Shown: positions 26,974-32,706 of the stretch, in pieces
How positions within the stretch are numbered: the stretch's first letter is position 1
Layout: each line of letters opens with the position of its first letter
Assembly (NCBI GenBank): GCA_037190175.1
Contig: JBBCJM010000231.1
Location: 1-32,706, forward strand
DNA from: JBBCJM01 sp037190175
GTDB taxonomy: Bacteria > Pseudomonadota > Alphaproteobacteria > Rhodobacterales > Rhodobacteraceae
DNA: 32,706 nucleotides
Direction of reading: 5' to 3'
Made by a program: the position numbers and the translations under genes
The notes under the pieces: generated by a model
What the model was told of the DNA's origin: nothing
Database searches by the model: none
What the model saw: the letters and a program-made list of their open reading frames with translations, nothing else

Positions 26974-28014
26974 TTACCCGCCCCGCACAGCCTCCAGCAT
27001 CCGCGACACGTTGTCGGGGTCGGCGTCCGGGGTGATGCCGTGGCCGAGGTTGAAGATGTGGGGGCCGCGCGAGAAGGCGCGCACCACCGCGCGGGTGCCC
27101 TCGACCAGCGCCGGGCCCCCCGTCACCAGCAGCCCGGGGTCGAGGTTGCCCTGCACGCAGCCGCCGGGCTGCACATGCTCGGCCGCCCATTCCGCGCCGA
27201 CCGACTGGTCCAGCGCCACCCCGTCCGCCCCGGTGGCCTTGTGCATCCCGGCATAGCGGGGGCCGGCGCCGCGGGGAAAGGCGATCACCGGCAGGCCGGG
27301 GTGGCGCGCCTTCAGCGCCGCGGTGATCCGCCGCGCCGGGGCCACCGCGAAGTCGTCGAAATCCGCGCCCTGCAGGCTGCCGGCCCAGCTGTCGAACAGC
27401 TTCACCACCTCGGCCCCCGCCGCGACCTGCGCCGAAAGGTACTCCACCGTCGCCGCCTCCAGCCGGGCGATCAGGGCGGCGAAGGCCGCGCGGTCGGCGG
27501 CCTTGAAGGCGTGCGCCGGCTCCTGCCCGGGCGTGCCGCGGCCGGCGACCATGTAGCTCGCCACCGTCCAGGGCGCGCCGGCGAAGCCGATCAGCGCGGT
27601 CTCGGCCGGCAGCTCGCGCGAGAGGATGCGGACGGTGTCGTAGACCGGGGCGAGGGTGGCATGGATCTCCTCCACCGGCCGCAGGCCCGCGACCCCGGCG
27701 GCATCGGTGACGGTGGAGAGCCGTGGCCCCTCGCCCTCGGCGAACCACAGGTCCGAGCCCAGCGCCTGGGCGATGAGCAGGATGTCGGCAAAGAGGATCG
27801 CCGCGTCGAAGCCATAGCGGCGGATCGGCTGAAGCGTCACCTCGGCGGCCAGGTCGGGGGTGTAGCAGAGCGACAGGAAGTCCCCCGCCTTGGCCCGCGT
27901 CGCCCGGTACTCGGGCAGATATCGCCCCGCCTGCCGCATCATCCAGACCGGGGGAACGGCCAGCCGCTCGCCGGAAAGCGCGCGCAGGATGGTCTTGGGG
28001 GCGGGTCGGGTCAT
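26974..28014 (-). CDS. hemE: uroporphyrinogen decarboxylase
   Basis: Haem-pathway enzyme that removes four acetate carboxyls from uroporphyrinogen III to give coproporphyrinogen III. The 346-residue product has PPVWMMRQAGRYLPEYR (21-37, with substrate-binding Arg27 and Arg31), the catalytic Asp77 in LFADILL, GFAGAPWTVASYMV, KLFDSWAGSL with the conserved Tyr/Ser area, and FNLGHGITPDADPDNV near the end. ATG 28014 gives the standard N-terminus; ATG 28065 would add 17 residues of Gly/Pro-rich sequence. It is a single gene here, not adjacent to hemC. Confidence 0.96.
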   Translation of the reverse strand: MTRPAPKTILRALSGERLAVPPVWMMRQAGRYLPEYRATRAKAGDFLSLCYTPDLAAEVTLQPIRRYGFDAAILFADILLIAQALGSDLWFAEGEGPRLSTVTDAAGVAGLRPVEEIHATLAPVYDTVRILSRELPAETALIGFAGAPWTVASYMVAGRGTPGQEPAHAFKAADRAAFAALIARLEAATVEYLSAQVAAGAEVVKLFDSWAGSLQGADFDDFAVAPARRITAALKARHPGLPVIAFPRGAGPRYAGMHKATGADGVALDQSVGAEWAAEHVQPGGCVQGNLDPGLLVTGGPALVEGTRAVVRAFSRGPHIFNLGHGITPDADPDNVSRMLEAVRGG

Positions 28015-28162
28015 GGCATCCTCCGGTTCCCGCCCGCCATGGGCCGGCCCCCCCCCGGGTGTCAAGCCGCCAGCCGCCGCGCCGGTGTCGCAGCACCCCC
28101 GCGTTGCGGCCGGCGGAGAGAGCCGGGGGGCCGTCTGCCCCGGCTCCGCGCCCGCGTGTCAG

Positions 28163-28193
28163 GCCCATGCCGGCGGCAGCAGCCGGCATGGGC
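28163..28193 (-). terminator. strong hairpin after aztD
   Basis: GCCCATGCCGGC (28163-28174) and GCCGGCATGGGC (28182-28193) form a perfect 12-bp stem with a 7-base loop, 20 bases beyond the aztD stop on the minus strand. There is no T-run, as is common for hairpin terminators in such GC-rich genomes. The rest of the 28015-28212 space shows nothing else. Confidence 0.65.
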
Positions 28194-28212
28194 GCGTTGG
28201 ACGGCGGCCGCC

Positions 28213-29418
28213 TCAGTCGTGCGCCTTGGCCGCGCCGCCGACGGCGACGATGTTGAAGGGCCGGCCCTCGGCCGGGATCGTGCCTGCGGGTTCCAGCGTC
28301 TCGGCGTTCACCCGCAGGATCCTGCCCTCCAGCGGATCGGTGACATAGACGCTGTCGCCGGCCACCGCCAGCCGCGGGCGCGGATCGCTCCAGTGCCCGT
28401 CCATCGAATAGGGCCCGGTCAGCCGTACCGACCCGTCGATCGCCCCGGCGATCACGTCGATGCGGTGCAGCTGGCCGTCCTCGGTGAAGACCCAGGCATA
28501 GCGGGCCCGCACCGGATCGACCGCGAAATGCACCCGCCGGGTGGGCAGGTCGATGCGGCGGAAGCTCTGCGCCTCGTTGGGGTCGATCAGCACGATGGCC
28601 TGCGGCCCGTGGTTGCCCAGGAAATACTGCAGCCCGCGGCCGCCGATCAGGGTCGAGGTGCGCCCCTCGGGCAGGCCGGCGGTGAAGGGCAGGCGCTCGA
28701 CCACCGGCCCGCCCGCGCCGGCGCGGATCACCAGGATGCCGTCGGCGCAGCCGCCCAATGCCACCAGATTGCCCGAACTCGCCTCGCCATGCAGGCCCAC
28801 GCATTCCGCCGTCTCGCCCAACTGGTTGCCGCTGCGGTCCAGCACCTTGAGCCCCACGGGCGCCTTGGAGGGATCCTCCGGGTCGGGCACCGAGACCAGA
28901 TCGTGGTCGCCGAAGGGGATCACCACGCCGTGGTGCGGCGCGCCCGCGGCGACCTCGCGGAACCCGGCGCGGCCCTCCAGCGCCTCGCGCTCGTCGAAGA
29001 CGCGGGCCACCCCCTCGCCGTCGAAGAAGGCCGCCCAATGGCCATCGTGCTCCACGAAATGCGAAGGGCTCTGGCCGGCGAACTCGGCCCCGGTCAGCCG
29101 GGGCGGGGTCAGGTCGATGTCGGCATGGTCGCCGTGATCGTCGAAGGCGATGCCGCTGGCGATGGCGGTCACCAGCCCCGCCGCGCCCTGCACGGCATAG
29201 ACCGCCTCGCCATTGGCGCTGCGATGCAGGACGGCGGGGCCGGCGACCCGGAAGCGGTCGATCAGGCCGCCGTCCACCGCGTCGATGACGCTGACCACCG
29301 GCTCGCCGTGGTCGGCCACGAACAGGCGCCAGGCGGCGACGTCCTCATCGGCCCGGGCCGTGGCGGCAAGCGCCAGGCCCAGCGCAAGGACGGAACTTCC
29401 GAGGGCAGGGGTTCTCAT
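28213..29418 (-). CDS. aztD: AztD-like periplasmic zinc metallochaperone
   Basis: Exported 401-residue protein with a signal peptide (cleavage after ARA at about residue 23) and a repetitive beta-propeller. It resembles AztD of Paracoccus, which holds zinc and passes it to the substrate-binding protein AztC of the AztABC importer. Signs: the His/Asp-rich flexible loop FDDHGDHAD (92-100), GQSPSHFVEHDGHWAAFFDG (His120, His124, His127), APHHGVVIPFGDHDLVS (His162, His163), HGEASSGNLVALGGCADG with two Cys nearby, and repeated blades such as DPVRARYAWVFTEDGQLHRID and DPRPRLAVAGDSVYVTDPLEGRIL. A site AGGAGA precedes the ATG. No aztA, aztB or aztC is in the window. A general YncE-like propeller is the alternative. 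Confidence 0.82.
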   Translation of the reverse strand: MRTPALGSSVLALGLALAATARADEDVAAWRLFVADHGEPVVSVIDAVDGGLIDRFRVAGPAVLHRSANGEAVYAVQGAAGLVTAIASGIAFDDHGDHADIDLTPPRLTGAEFAGQSPSHFVEHDGHWAAFFDGEGVARVFDEREALEGRAGFREVAAGAPHHGVVIPFGDHDLVSVPDPEDPSKAPVGLKVLDRSGNQLGETAECVGLHGEASSGNLVALGGCADGILVIRAGAGGPVVERLPFTAGLPEGRTSTLIGGRGLQYFLGNHGPQAIVLIDPNEAQSFRRIDLPTRRVHFAVDPVRARYAWVFTEDGQLHRIDVIAGAIDGSVRLTGPYSMDGHWSDPRPRLAVAGDSVYVTDPLEGRILRVNAETLEPAGTIPAEGRPFNIVAVGGAAKAHD

Positions 29419-29478
29419 GCGTCATCTCCTTTTGAAGGTAGGCGGTGCGGTGGCTGCAAGAGGCTGCCGCATTCGCTC

Positions 29479-29503
29479 AATATATGAGATGTTATTACAT
29501 CAC
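29479..29503 (-). promoter_or_regulatory. Zur-like operator and -10 box of aztD
   Basis: GAGATGTTATTACATCAC (29486-29503) is a near-perfect palindrome with arms GAGATGT and ACATCAC around TATT, resembling zinc-uptake-regulator sites with an ATGTTAT core. On the minus strand it lies just upstream of TATATT (29484-29479), a good -10 box, about 60 bases before the aztD ATG, so a bound repressor would cover the promoter. Confidence 0.65.
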
Positions 29504-29727
29504 TTATGCGAGACTGCAAGAGACACCGGCATCCCCGGTGACGAAGGCCGCTCAGGTGAGGGAATGGGGCGGAGTCAGAGGTCGGTCTCAGCCGCCAGAA
29601 CTGGCGGGCTCCAGCGGGCAGGCGGGATGTTGCGCGCGACGGCCGGCATCTCGAACTGCGCCCCTCTGTCAGTACCGGCGCTCTCCGCCGATAACAACTT
29701 CGGCGCTTGCAAGGTCAAGAGGGCTTC
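29504..29727. other. non-coding stretch upstream of aztD
   Basis: With the aztD leader this makes a 309-base gap (29419-29727). I see no coding region here. It holds one neat palindrome, CCGCCAG-AA-CTGGCGG (29592-29607), and a weak inverted repeat ACCGG/CCGGT (29525-29539). A short hairpin-like GGGCT/AGCCC at about 29721-29734 overlaps the stop of the small gene to the right. Confidence 0.4.
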
Positions 29728-29988
29728 TCAGCCCTTCTCCTGGTCCTCTGGCCGGCCGCGGTTCTTGTGGTGCCGGCTCTCCTGGTGTTCGCCGCGCGGG
29801 GTGGGGTCGCCGTCGTCCTCGGCCAGCGGCGCGGGGTCGTCGGGCAGGTCGGTCTCGGTGATGCGGTCGCGCACCCGCTTCGGGGTGGAGAGGTAGGGTC
29901 GGGGGTCGAAGTCCTTGTCGGCGTTGCTGGTGTCCACCCGGCGCTCGAGGATCCGGCGCTGCTGCTCATGGGTCTTGTTGCCGGCCAT
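29728..29988 (-). CDS. small hydrophilic protein 3 of a three-gene operon
   Basis: An 86-residue, highly charged protein with no hydrophobic segment and no signal peptide, so probably cytoplasmic. The N-terminal third (THEQQRRILERRVDTSNADKDFDPRPYL) may form a short helix; the rest is Asp/Glu/Pro- and Arg/His-rich and probably disordered. I do not recognise a named family. It follows the 66-residue gene after a 9-base gap and is most likely on the same transcript. No GC or codon departure from the neighbourhood was evident. Confidence 0.75.
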   Translation of the reverse strand: MAGNKTHEQQRRILERRVDTSNADKDFDPRPYLSTPKRVRDRITETDLPDDPAPLAEDDGDPTPRGEHQESRHHKNRGRPEDQEKG

Positions 29989-29997
29989 GGCCCTGCC

Positions 29998-30198
29998 TCA
30001 CTTGTTGGTGCGGCCGCGCTGGCGGGGGTCGATGCCGCCCTGCGGGGTGGTGTCGTTCATCACGTCGCCCTCGAAGGTGTTCTCGCCGCCGATGGGCTCG
30101 TCGTCGCGATCCGCGCCCTTGGAGCGGCCGATGCCCGGGTCGCCCTTCAGGTCGGCGTCGCTGGGCTTGCGGGTCTTGGGGTGCTTGGGCGCGGACAT
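29998..30198 (-). CDS. small hydrophilic protein 2 of a three-gene operon
   Basis: A 66-residue polar protein without hydrophobic segment: SAPKHPKTRKPSDADLKG, then PGIGRSKGADRDDEPIG, GENTFEGDVMNDTTPQGG and IDPRQRGRTNK. The Gly/Asp/Asn-rich composition suggests a disordered protein. I believe similar short proteins with an ENTxEGDVxNDT and RGRTNK pattern occur in alphaproteobacteria, without assigned function. Its ATG (30198-30196) overlaps the stop of the gene before it in ATGA, so the two are translationally coupled. Longer in-frame readings upstream only cover the neighbouring gene in another frame. Confidence 0.75.
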   Translation of the reverse strand: MSAPKHPKTRKPSDADLKGDPGIGRSKGADRDDEPIGGENTFEGDVMNDTTPQGGIDPRQRGRTNK

Positions 30199-30488
30199 CA
30201 GGGTTCGTCCTCCACCCGCCCCGGCCCCCGGGTGTCGTCGGGGGCGTCGTCGGCCAGCGGCCGCTTCCCGCGCGGGATCCGGCTGCCTACATGCTCGCGC
30301 AGCTGCTCGCCCTGCACATGGCGCGAATCGAGCCCGCGCTGCTCGGAATGGCGCGAGGTGTCGCGGTTGGACAGCACCTCGCCGGGCAGGGGCGTGTCGA
30401 CCTCGGCCGGGGCCATCCCGCCGCTGCCGTCGCCCTTGCCGCGGTCCTGCTGGCCGGCGCCGAATTTCTTGTGGCTTGCCTGGGCCAT
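30198..30488 (-). CDS. small hydrophilic protein 1, first gene of the operon
   Basis: A 96-residue polar protein, no hydrophobic segment or signal. The N-terminus ASHKKFGAGQQDRGKGDGSGG is basic and Gly-rich; the middle LPGEVLSNRDTSRHSEQRGLDSRHVQGEQLREH may form a helix; the tail is Asp/Arg/Pro-rich. The pattern VLSNRD...H...RGLDS is, as far as I recall, repeated in uncharacterised alphaproteobacterial proteins. It has a strong ribosome site AAGGAG just before ATG 30488 and a candidate ECF-type promoter further upstream. Function unknown; a role in stress tolerance is only an inference from composition and promoter. Confidence 0.78.
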   Translation of the reverse strand: MAQASHKKFGAGQQDRGKGDGSGGMAPAEVDTPLPGEVLSNRDTSRHSEQRGLDSRHVQGEQLREHVGSRIPRGKRPLADDAPDDTRGPGRVEDEP

Positions 30489-30520
30489 GGGTTTCTCCTT
30501 CTGCCTGCGTTCCCGCCATC

Positions 30521-30546
30521 AACCGGCAGGGCCGCGGGGATGTTCC
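30521..30546 (-). promoter_or_regulatory. candidate ECF-sigma (GGAAC-type) promoter of the small-protein operon
   Basis: On the minus strand GGAAC (30546-30542) is followed after exactly 17 bases by GGTT (30524-30521), three of four bases of the CGTT box used with GGAAC by the general-stress sigma factor EcfG of alphaproteobacteria. Transcription would begin near 30513, leaving a short leader with the AAGGAG site. Confidence 0.5.
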
Positions 30547-30573
30547 CCCGGGGCCGCGAAATCCGCCCCACTG

Positions 30574-30598
30574 GGAACAAATCCCGCCCGGCCGCGAT
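30574..30598 (+). promoter_or_regulatory. candidate ECF-sigma (GGAAC-type) promoter of the DUF2231 operon
   Basis: GGAAC (30574-30578) is followed after 16 bases by CGAT (30595-30598), three of four of CGTT. It lies 35 bases before the DUF2231 ATG. Weaker than the divergent partner, but the two share the same intergenic space. Confidence 0.35.
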
Positions 30599-30632
30599 GA
30601 AGGGATCCGTCCCATTTCGCGAGAGCCTATCC

Positions 30633-31058
30633 ATGACGCATTATCCGCTGCGGGCACCGGCCCTGACCCATCATCCCATCGATGCCGTCCATGCCACGCT
30701 GGGCGCCTTTCCCATCGCCTGCTTCAGCCTGACCCTGCTGACCGACATCGCCTACTGGCAGACCTCGAACCTGCTGTGGCTGCATTTTTCGGAATGGCTG
30801 CTCTTCGCCGGGGTGGTCATGGGGGCCCTGGCGCTGATCGTGCGGGCGGTGGACTGGCTGGTGCGCCGCGTCCGGCATTCCTGGTGGGCGGTGCTGGGGG
30901 CGGTGGTGGTGCTGGTGCTGGCCACGGTGAACAGCCTGGTGCACACCGCCGACGGCTGGACCGCGGTGGTGCCCTGGGGGCTTACCCTGTCGGTCGTCAC
31001 CATCCTCGCGATGATCGTCACCGCATGGCTGGCCGGCCGGGGGGTGCACCATGTCTAG
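30633..31058 (+). CDS. DUF2231 four-helix membrane protein
   Basis: Inner-membrane protein of 141 residues with four hydrophobic helices (about 22-42, 55-74, 84-103 and 115-134). The opening TPAL-like THHPIDAVHATLGAFPIACFSLTLLTDIAYW is the DUF2231 hallmark, with conserved His residues near the first helix that could bind haem or metal, as proposed for related membrane proteins; this is not shown by the sequence. ATG 30633 was chosen; ATG 30597 would add 12 residues. Its stop lies 8 bases inside the next gene, so both are co-translated. DUF2231 proteins often sit beside PQQ-type sorbosone dehydrogenases, as here. Confidence 0.87.
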   Translation: MTHYPLRAPALTHHPIDAVHATLGAFPIACFSLTLLTDIAYWQTSNLLWLHFSEWLLFAGVVMGALALIVRAVDWLVRRVRHSWWAVLGAVVVLVLATVNSLVHTADGWTAVVPWGLTLSVVTILAMIVTAWLAGRGVHHV

Positions 31059-32559
31059 GATCGCGCCCCATACCTTCCTTGCCGGCGCCCTCGTGCTGGC
31101 CGGCTGCGGCGAGGACGAGTTTGACACCACCCAGCAGATCGGCCCCGACCCCGTGCTGCCGGCCCCCTCGCAGAGCCTGCTGCCCGACCTGAAGGTGGCC
31201 GAGGTGGTGGGCTGGCAGGAGGGGCAGGCCCCGGCCGTGCCCGAGGGGCTGGTCATCGCCCCCTATGCGCAGGATCTGGTGAACCCGCGCACCGTCCATA
31301 CGCTGCCGAATGGCGACGTGCTGGTGGTGCAGTCGCGCGAGCCGCCGGGCAAGCCGCTGGAACGGCCCAAGGACATCATCCGCGAATGGATCATGTCGAT
31401 GGCCGCGGGCGGCGGCGGCGGGGGCGAGGAGGAGACCAACCTCATCACCCTCCTGCGCGACACCGACCGCGACGGGGTGGTGGACGAACGCGCCGACCTC
31501 TTGACCGGGCTCAACTCGCCCTTCGGGGTGGCCTGGCACGACGGCACGCTCTACGTCGCGGCGGCGGATGCGATCCTCAGCTATCCCTACGAACTGGGCG
31601 CGACCGCGATCGACGCCGAGCCCACGGTGCTGGCGCCACTGCCCGGCGGCCCGATCAACCACCACTGGACCAAGGACCTGGCCTTGAGCCCGGACGGGCG
31701 GTTCCTCTATGCCTCGGTCGGCTCCAACTCCAACGCGGGCGAGCGGGGGATGGAGGCCGAGAAGGGCCGCGCGGCGATCTGGCAGGTGGACCGCGAGACG
31801 GGGATGGCCCGCGTCTTCGCCTCGGGCCTGCGCAACCCCAACGGGCTGACCTTCCACCCCGAGACCGGAGTGCTCTGGACCGTGGTGAACGAGCGCGACG
31901 AACTGGGCCCGAACCTGGTGCCCGACTCCATGACCTCGGTGCAGGAGGACGGGTTCTACGGCTGGCCCTGGAGCTATTACGGCCAGCATGTGGACGAACG
32001 CGTGCATCCGCCGCGGCCCGATCTGGTGGAGACGGCGATCTCGCCCGACTATGCGCTGTCCAGCCACGTGGCGGCGCTGGGCATGGCCTTCACCCATGAC
32101 AGCGCGCTGCCCGAGGCGTATCGCGACGGCGCCTTCGTCGGCAACCGCGGCAGCTGGAACCGCAGCGCCTTCAACGGCTACAAGGTGATCTACATCCCCT
32201 TCGAGAACGGAATGCCCGCGGGCATGGCGCAGGACGTGGTGACCGGCTTCCTGGAGGGCGACCAGGCCCGCGGCCGCCCGGTGGGGCTGGCCATCGACGG
32301 CACCGGCGCGCTGCTGATCGCCGACGACGCCGGCAACACGGTCTGGCGGGTGGCGGCGGCGGACGGTTCGGTGACGCCCGAGCCGATCCCGACCGACCGG
32401 GTGACCGCCGAGGCCGAGACCGCCGCCCCGGCCGGGGAAGACGCCGCGGCCCCCGCGCCGGCCGAACCCGCCCCGGGCGGGCCGACCGAGCCGCCGCAGA
32501 CCGACGTGGCCCCGGCGATCTCGCCCGACGACGACGGCACCCCGACCCCGGCGCCCTGA
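31051..32559 (+). CDS. PQQ-type sugar (L-sorbosone) dehydrogenase-like lipoprotein
   Basis: Membrane-anchored periplasmic oxidoreductase-like protein of 502 residues. The lipobox LVLAGC puts the lipidated Cys at residue 19. A six-bladed propeller follows: RTVHTLPNGDVLVVQSREP, LNSPFGVAWHDGTLYVAAADAI, HHWTKDLALSPDGRFLYASVGSNSN, GLRNPNGLTFHPETGVLWTVVNERDELG, GFYGWPWSYYG and SWNRSAFNGYKVIYIPFENG, as in the glucose/sorbosone dehydrogenase family that uses PQQ or a haem-linked acceptor. A Gly-rich loop (about 119-125) and a Pro/Ala/Glu-rich tail of about 65 residues are extra and probably disordered. Substrate and cofactor are inferred from family only. Confidence 0.89.
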   Translation: MSRIAPHTFLAGALVLAGCGEDEFDTTQQIGPDPVLPAPSQSLLPDLKVAEVVGWQEGQAPAVPEGLVIAPYAQDLVNPRTVHTLPNGDVLVVQSREPPGKPLERPKDIIREWIMSMAAGGGGGGEEETNLITLLRDTDRDGVVDERADLLTGLNSPFGVAWHDGTLYVAAADAILSYPYELGATAIDAEPTVLAPLPGGPINHHWTKDLALSPDGRFLYASVGSNSNAGERGMEAEKGRAAIWQVDRETGMARVFASGLRNPNGLTFHPETGVLWTVVNERDELGPNLVPDSMTSVQEDGFYGWPWSYYGQHVDERVHPPRPDLVETAISPDYALSSHVAALGMAFTHDSALPEAYRDGAFVGNRGSWNRSAFNGYKVIYIPFENGMPAGMAQDVVTGFLEGDQARGRPVGLAIDGTGALLIADDAGNTVWRVAAADGSVTPEPIPTDRVTAEAETAAPAGEDAAAPAPAEPAPGGPTEPPQTDVAPAISPDDDGTPTPAP

Positions 32560-32706
32560 CGCTCAGGCGTTGGTTTAGCGGCAAGCCCCCGGGGGGCTTC
32601 GCGCCCCCCCGGACCCACCGCGGGATGCTTGTGACTCAAAAGAGAAGCCGGTTGAGGTTTCCCCCCGGCCCGAGCCCGTTTTCTTTGGTGTCCCAAATAT
32701 CCCGGG
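32560..32706. other. 3' intergenic end with terminator-like hairpin
   Basis: CCGGGGGG (32589-32596) pairs with CCCCCCGG within 32604-32612, around a CTTCGCG loop, about 30 bases after the dehydrogenase stop; it probably terminates the operon. The remaining sequence, with TTTGGTGTCCCAAATATC near the edge, carries no gene I can support; such text is reminiscent of dispersed intergenic repeats in Rhodobacterales. Confidence 0.45.

Noticed and set aside
29504..29727. Remnant of aztC or another zinc-transport gene upstream of aztD
   Set aside because: No frame on either strand gives recognisable residues of a substrate-binding protein.
29707..30600. Plus-strand frame over the three small genes
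   Set aside because: Its translation looks like a plausible hydrophobic protein in places, but it is antisense to three minus-strand frames with good starts, overlap ATGA and ribosome sites, and shows no family match.

Overview
This window reads as chromosome of a very GC-rich alphaproteobacterium of the Rhodobacterales, plausibly Paracoccus-like. The inference rests on the base composition and on protein content: a tolQ-tolR(-tolA) operon, tesA divergent from a YbbA/YbbP-type exporter, a rhomboid-like protein of the inactive type, an AztD zinc chaperone and Cys-less housekeeping enzymes with alphaproteobacterial wording. I cannot fix genus or species. No phage, integrase, transposase, CRISPR array, rRNA or tRNA gene was seen. 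Coding density is high, with many 4-nt or 1-nt start/stop overlaps.

Layout. 1-1210 (minus): start of a tolA-like gene, tolR, tolQ. 1410-6250 (plus): YmdB-type phosphodiesterase, DMT transporter, SLC13-type transporter with two RCK_C domains, YebC regulator, and a small secreted SecD-P1-like protein. 6275-6391: an intergenic cluster of REP-like palindromes. 6411-9740 (minus): carB. 9870-12274 (plus): CPBP membrane protein, pabB and a pabC-like gene for 4-aminobenzoate. 12271-16457 (minus): VOC dioxygenase, then FtsX-type permease and its ATPase, divergent from tesA (16519-17157, plus). 17161-17212: an AT-rich double palindrome. 17216-20399 (minus): yceI, a kinase-like gene, hemC, and a rhomboid-like gene. 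20491-23224 (plus): trpS coupled to a Cys-containing membrane protein and a DUF1287 secreted protein. 23240-25043 (minus): cation diffusion facilitator and an SH3-domain protein, separated by an inverted pair of C/G-rich repeats. 25166-26964 (plus): D-2-hydroxyacid dehydrogenase coupled to an aldo-keto reductase. 26974-29418 (minus): hemE and aztD, the latter with a Zur-box-like palindrome. 29728-30488 (minus): three tiny hydrophilic proteins in one operon. 30633-32559 (plus): DUF2231 membrane protein and a PQQ-type sugar dehydrogenase lipoprotein, divergent from the small-protein operon.

How it fits together. Most of the window is housekeeping: envelope integrity (Tol), pyrimidine/arginine precursor (carB), folate precursor (pabBC), haem (hemC, hemE) and translation (trpS). 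The most interesting part is the right end. The divergent intergenic space 30489-30632 carries a GGAAC-type ECF-sigma promoter candidate on each strand, well placed for both operons, suggesting that three undescribed disordered small proteins and a DUF2231/sorbosone-dehydrogenase pair form one stress-responsive module. Next to it, aztD appears as an orphan zinc-chaperone gene under its own Zur-like operator. All regulatory calls are made by eye and are inferences.
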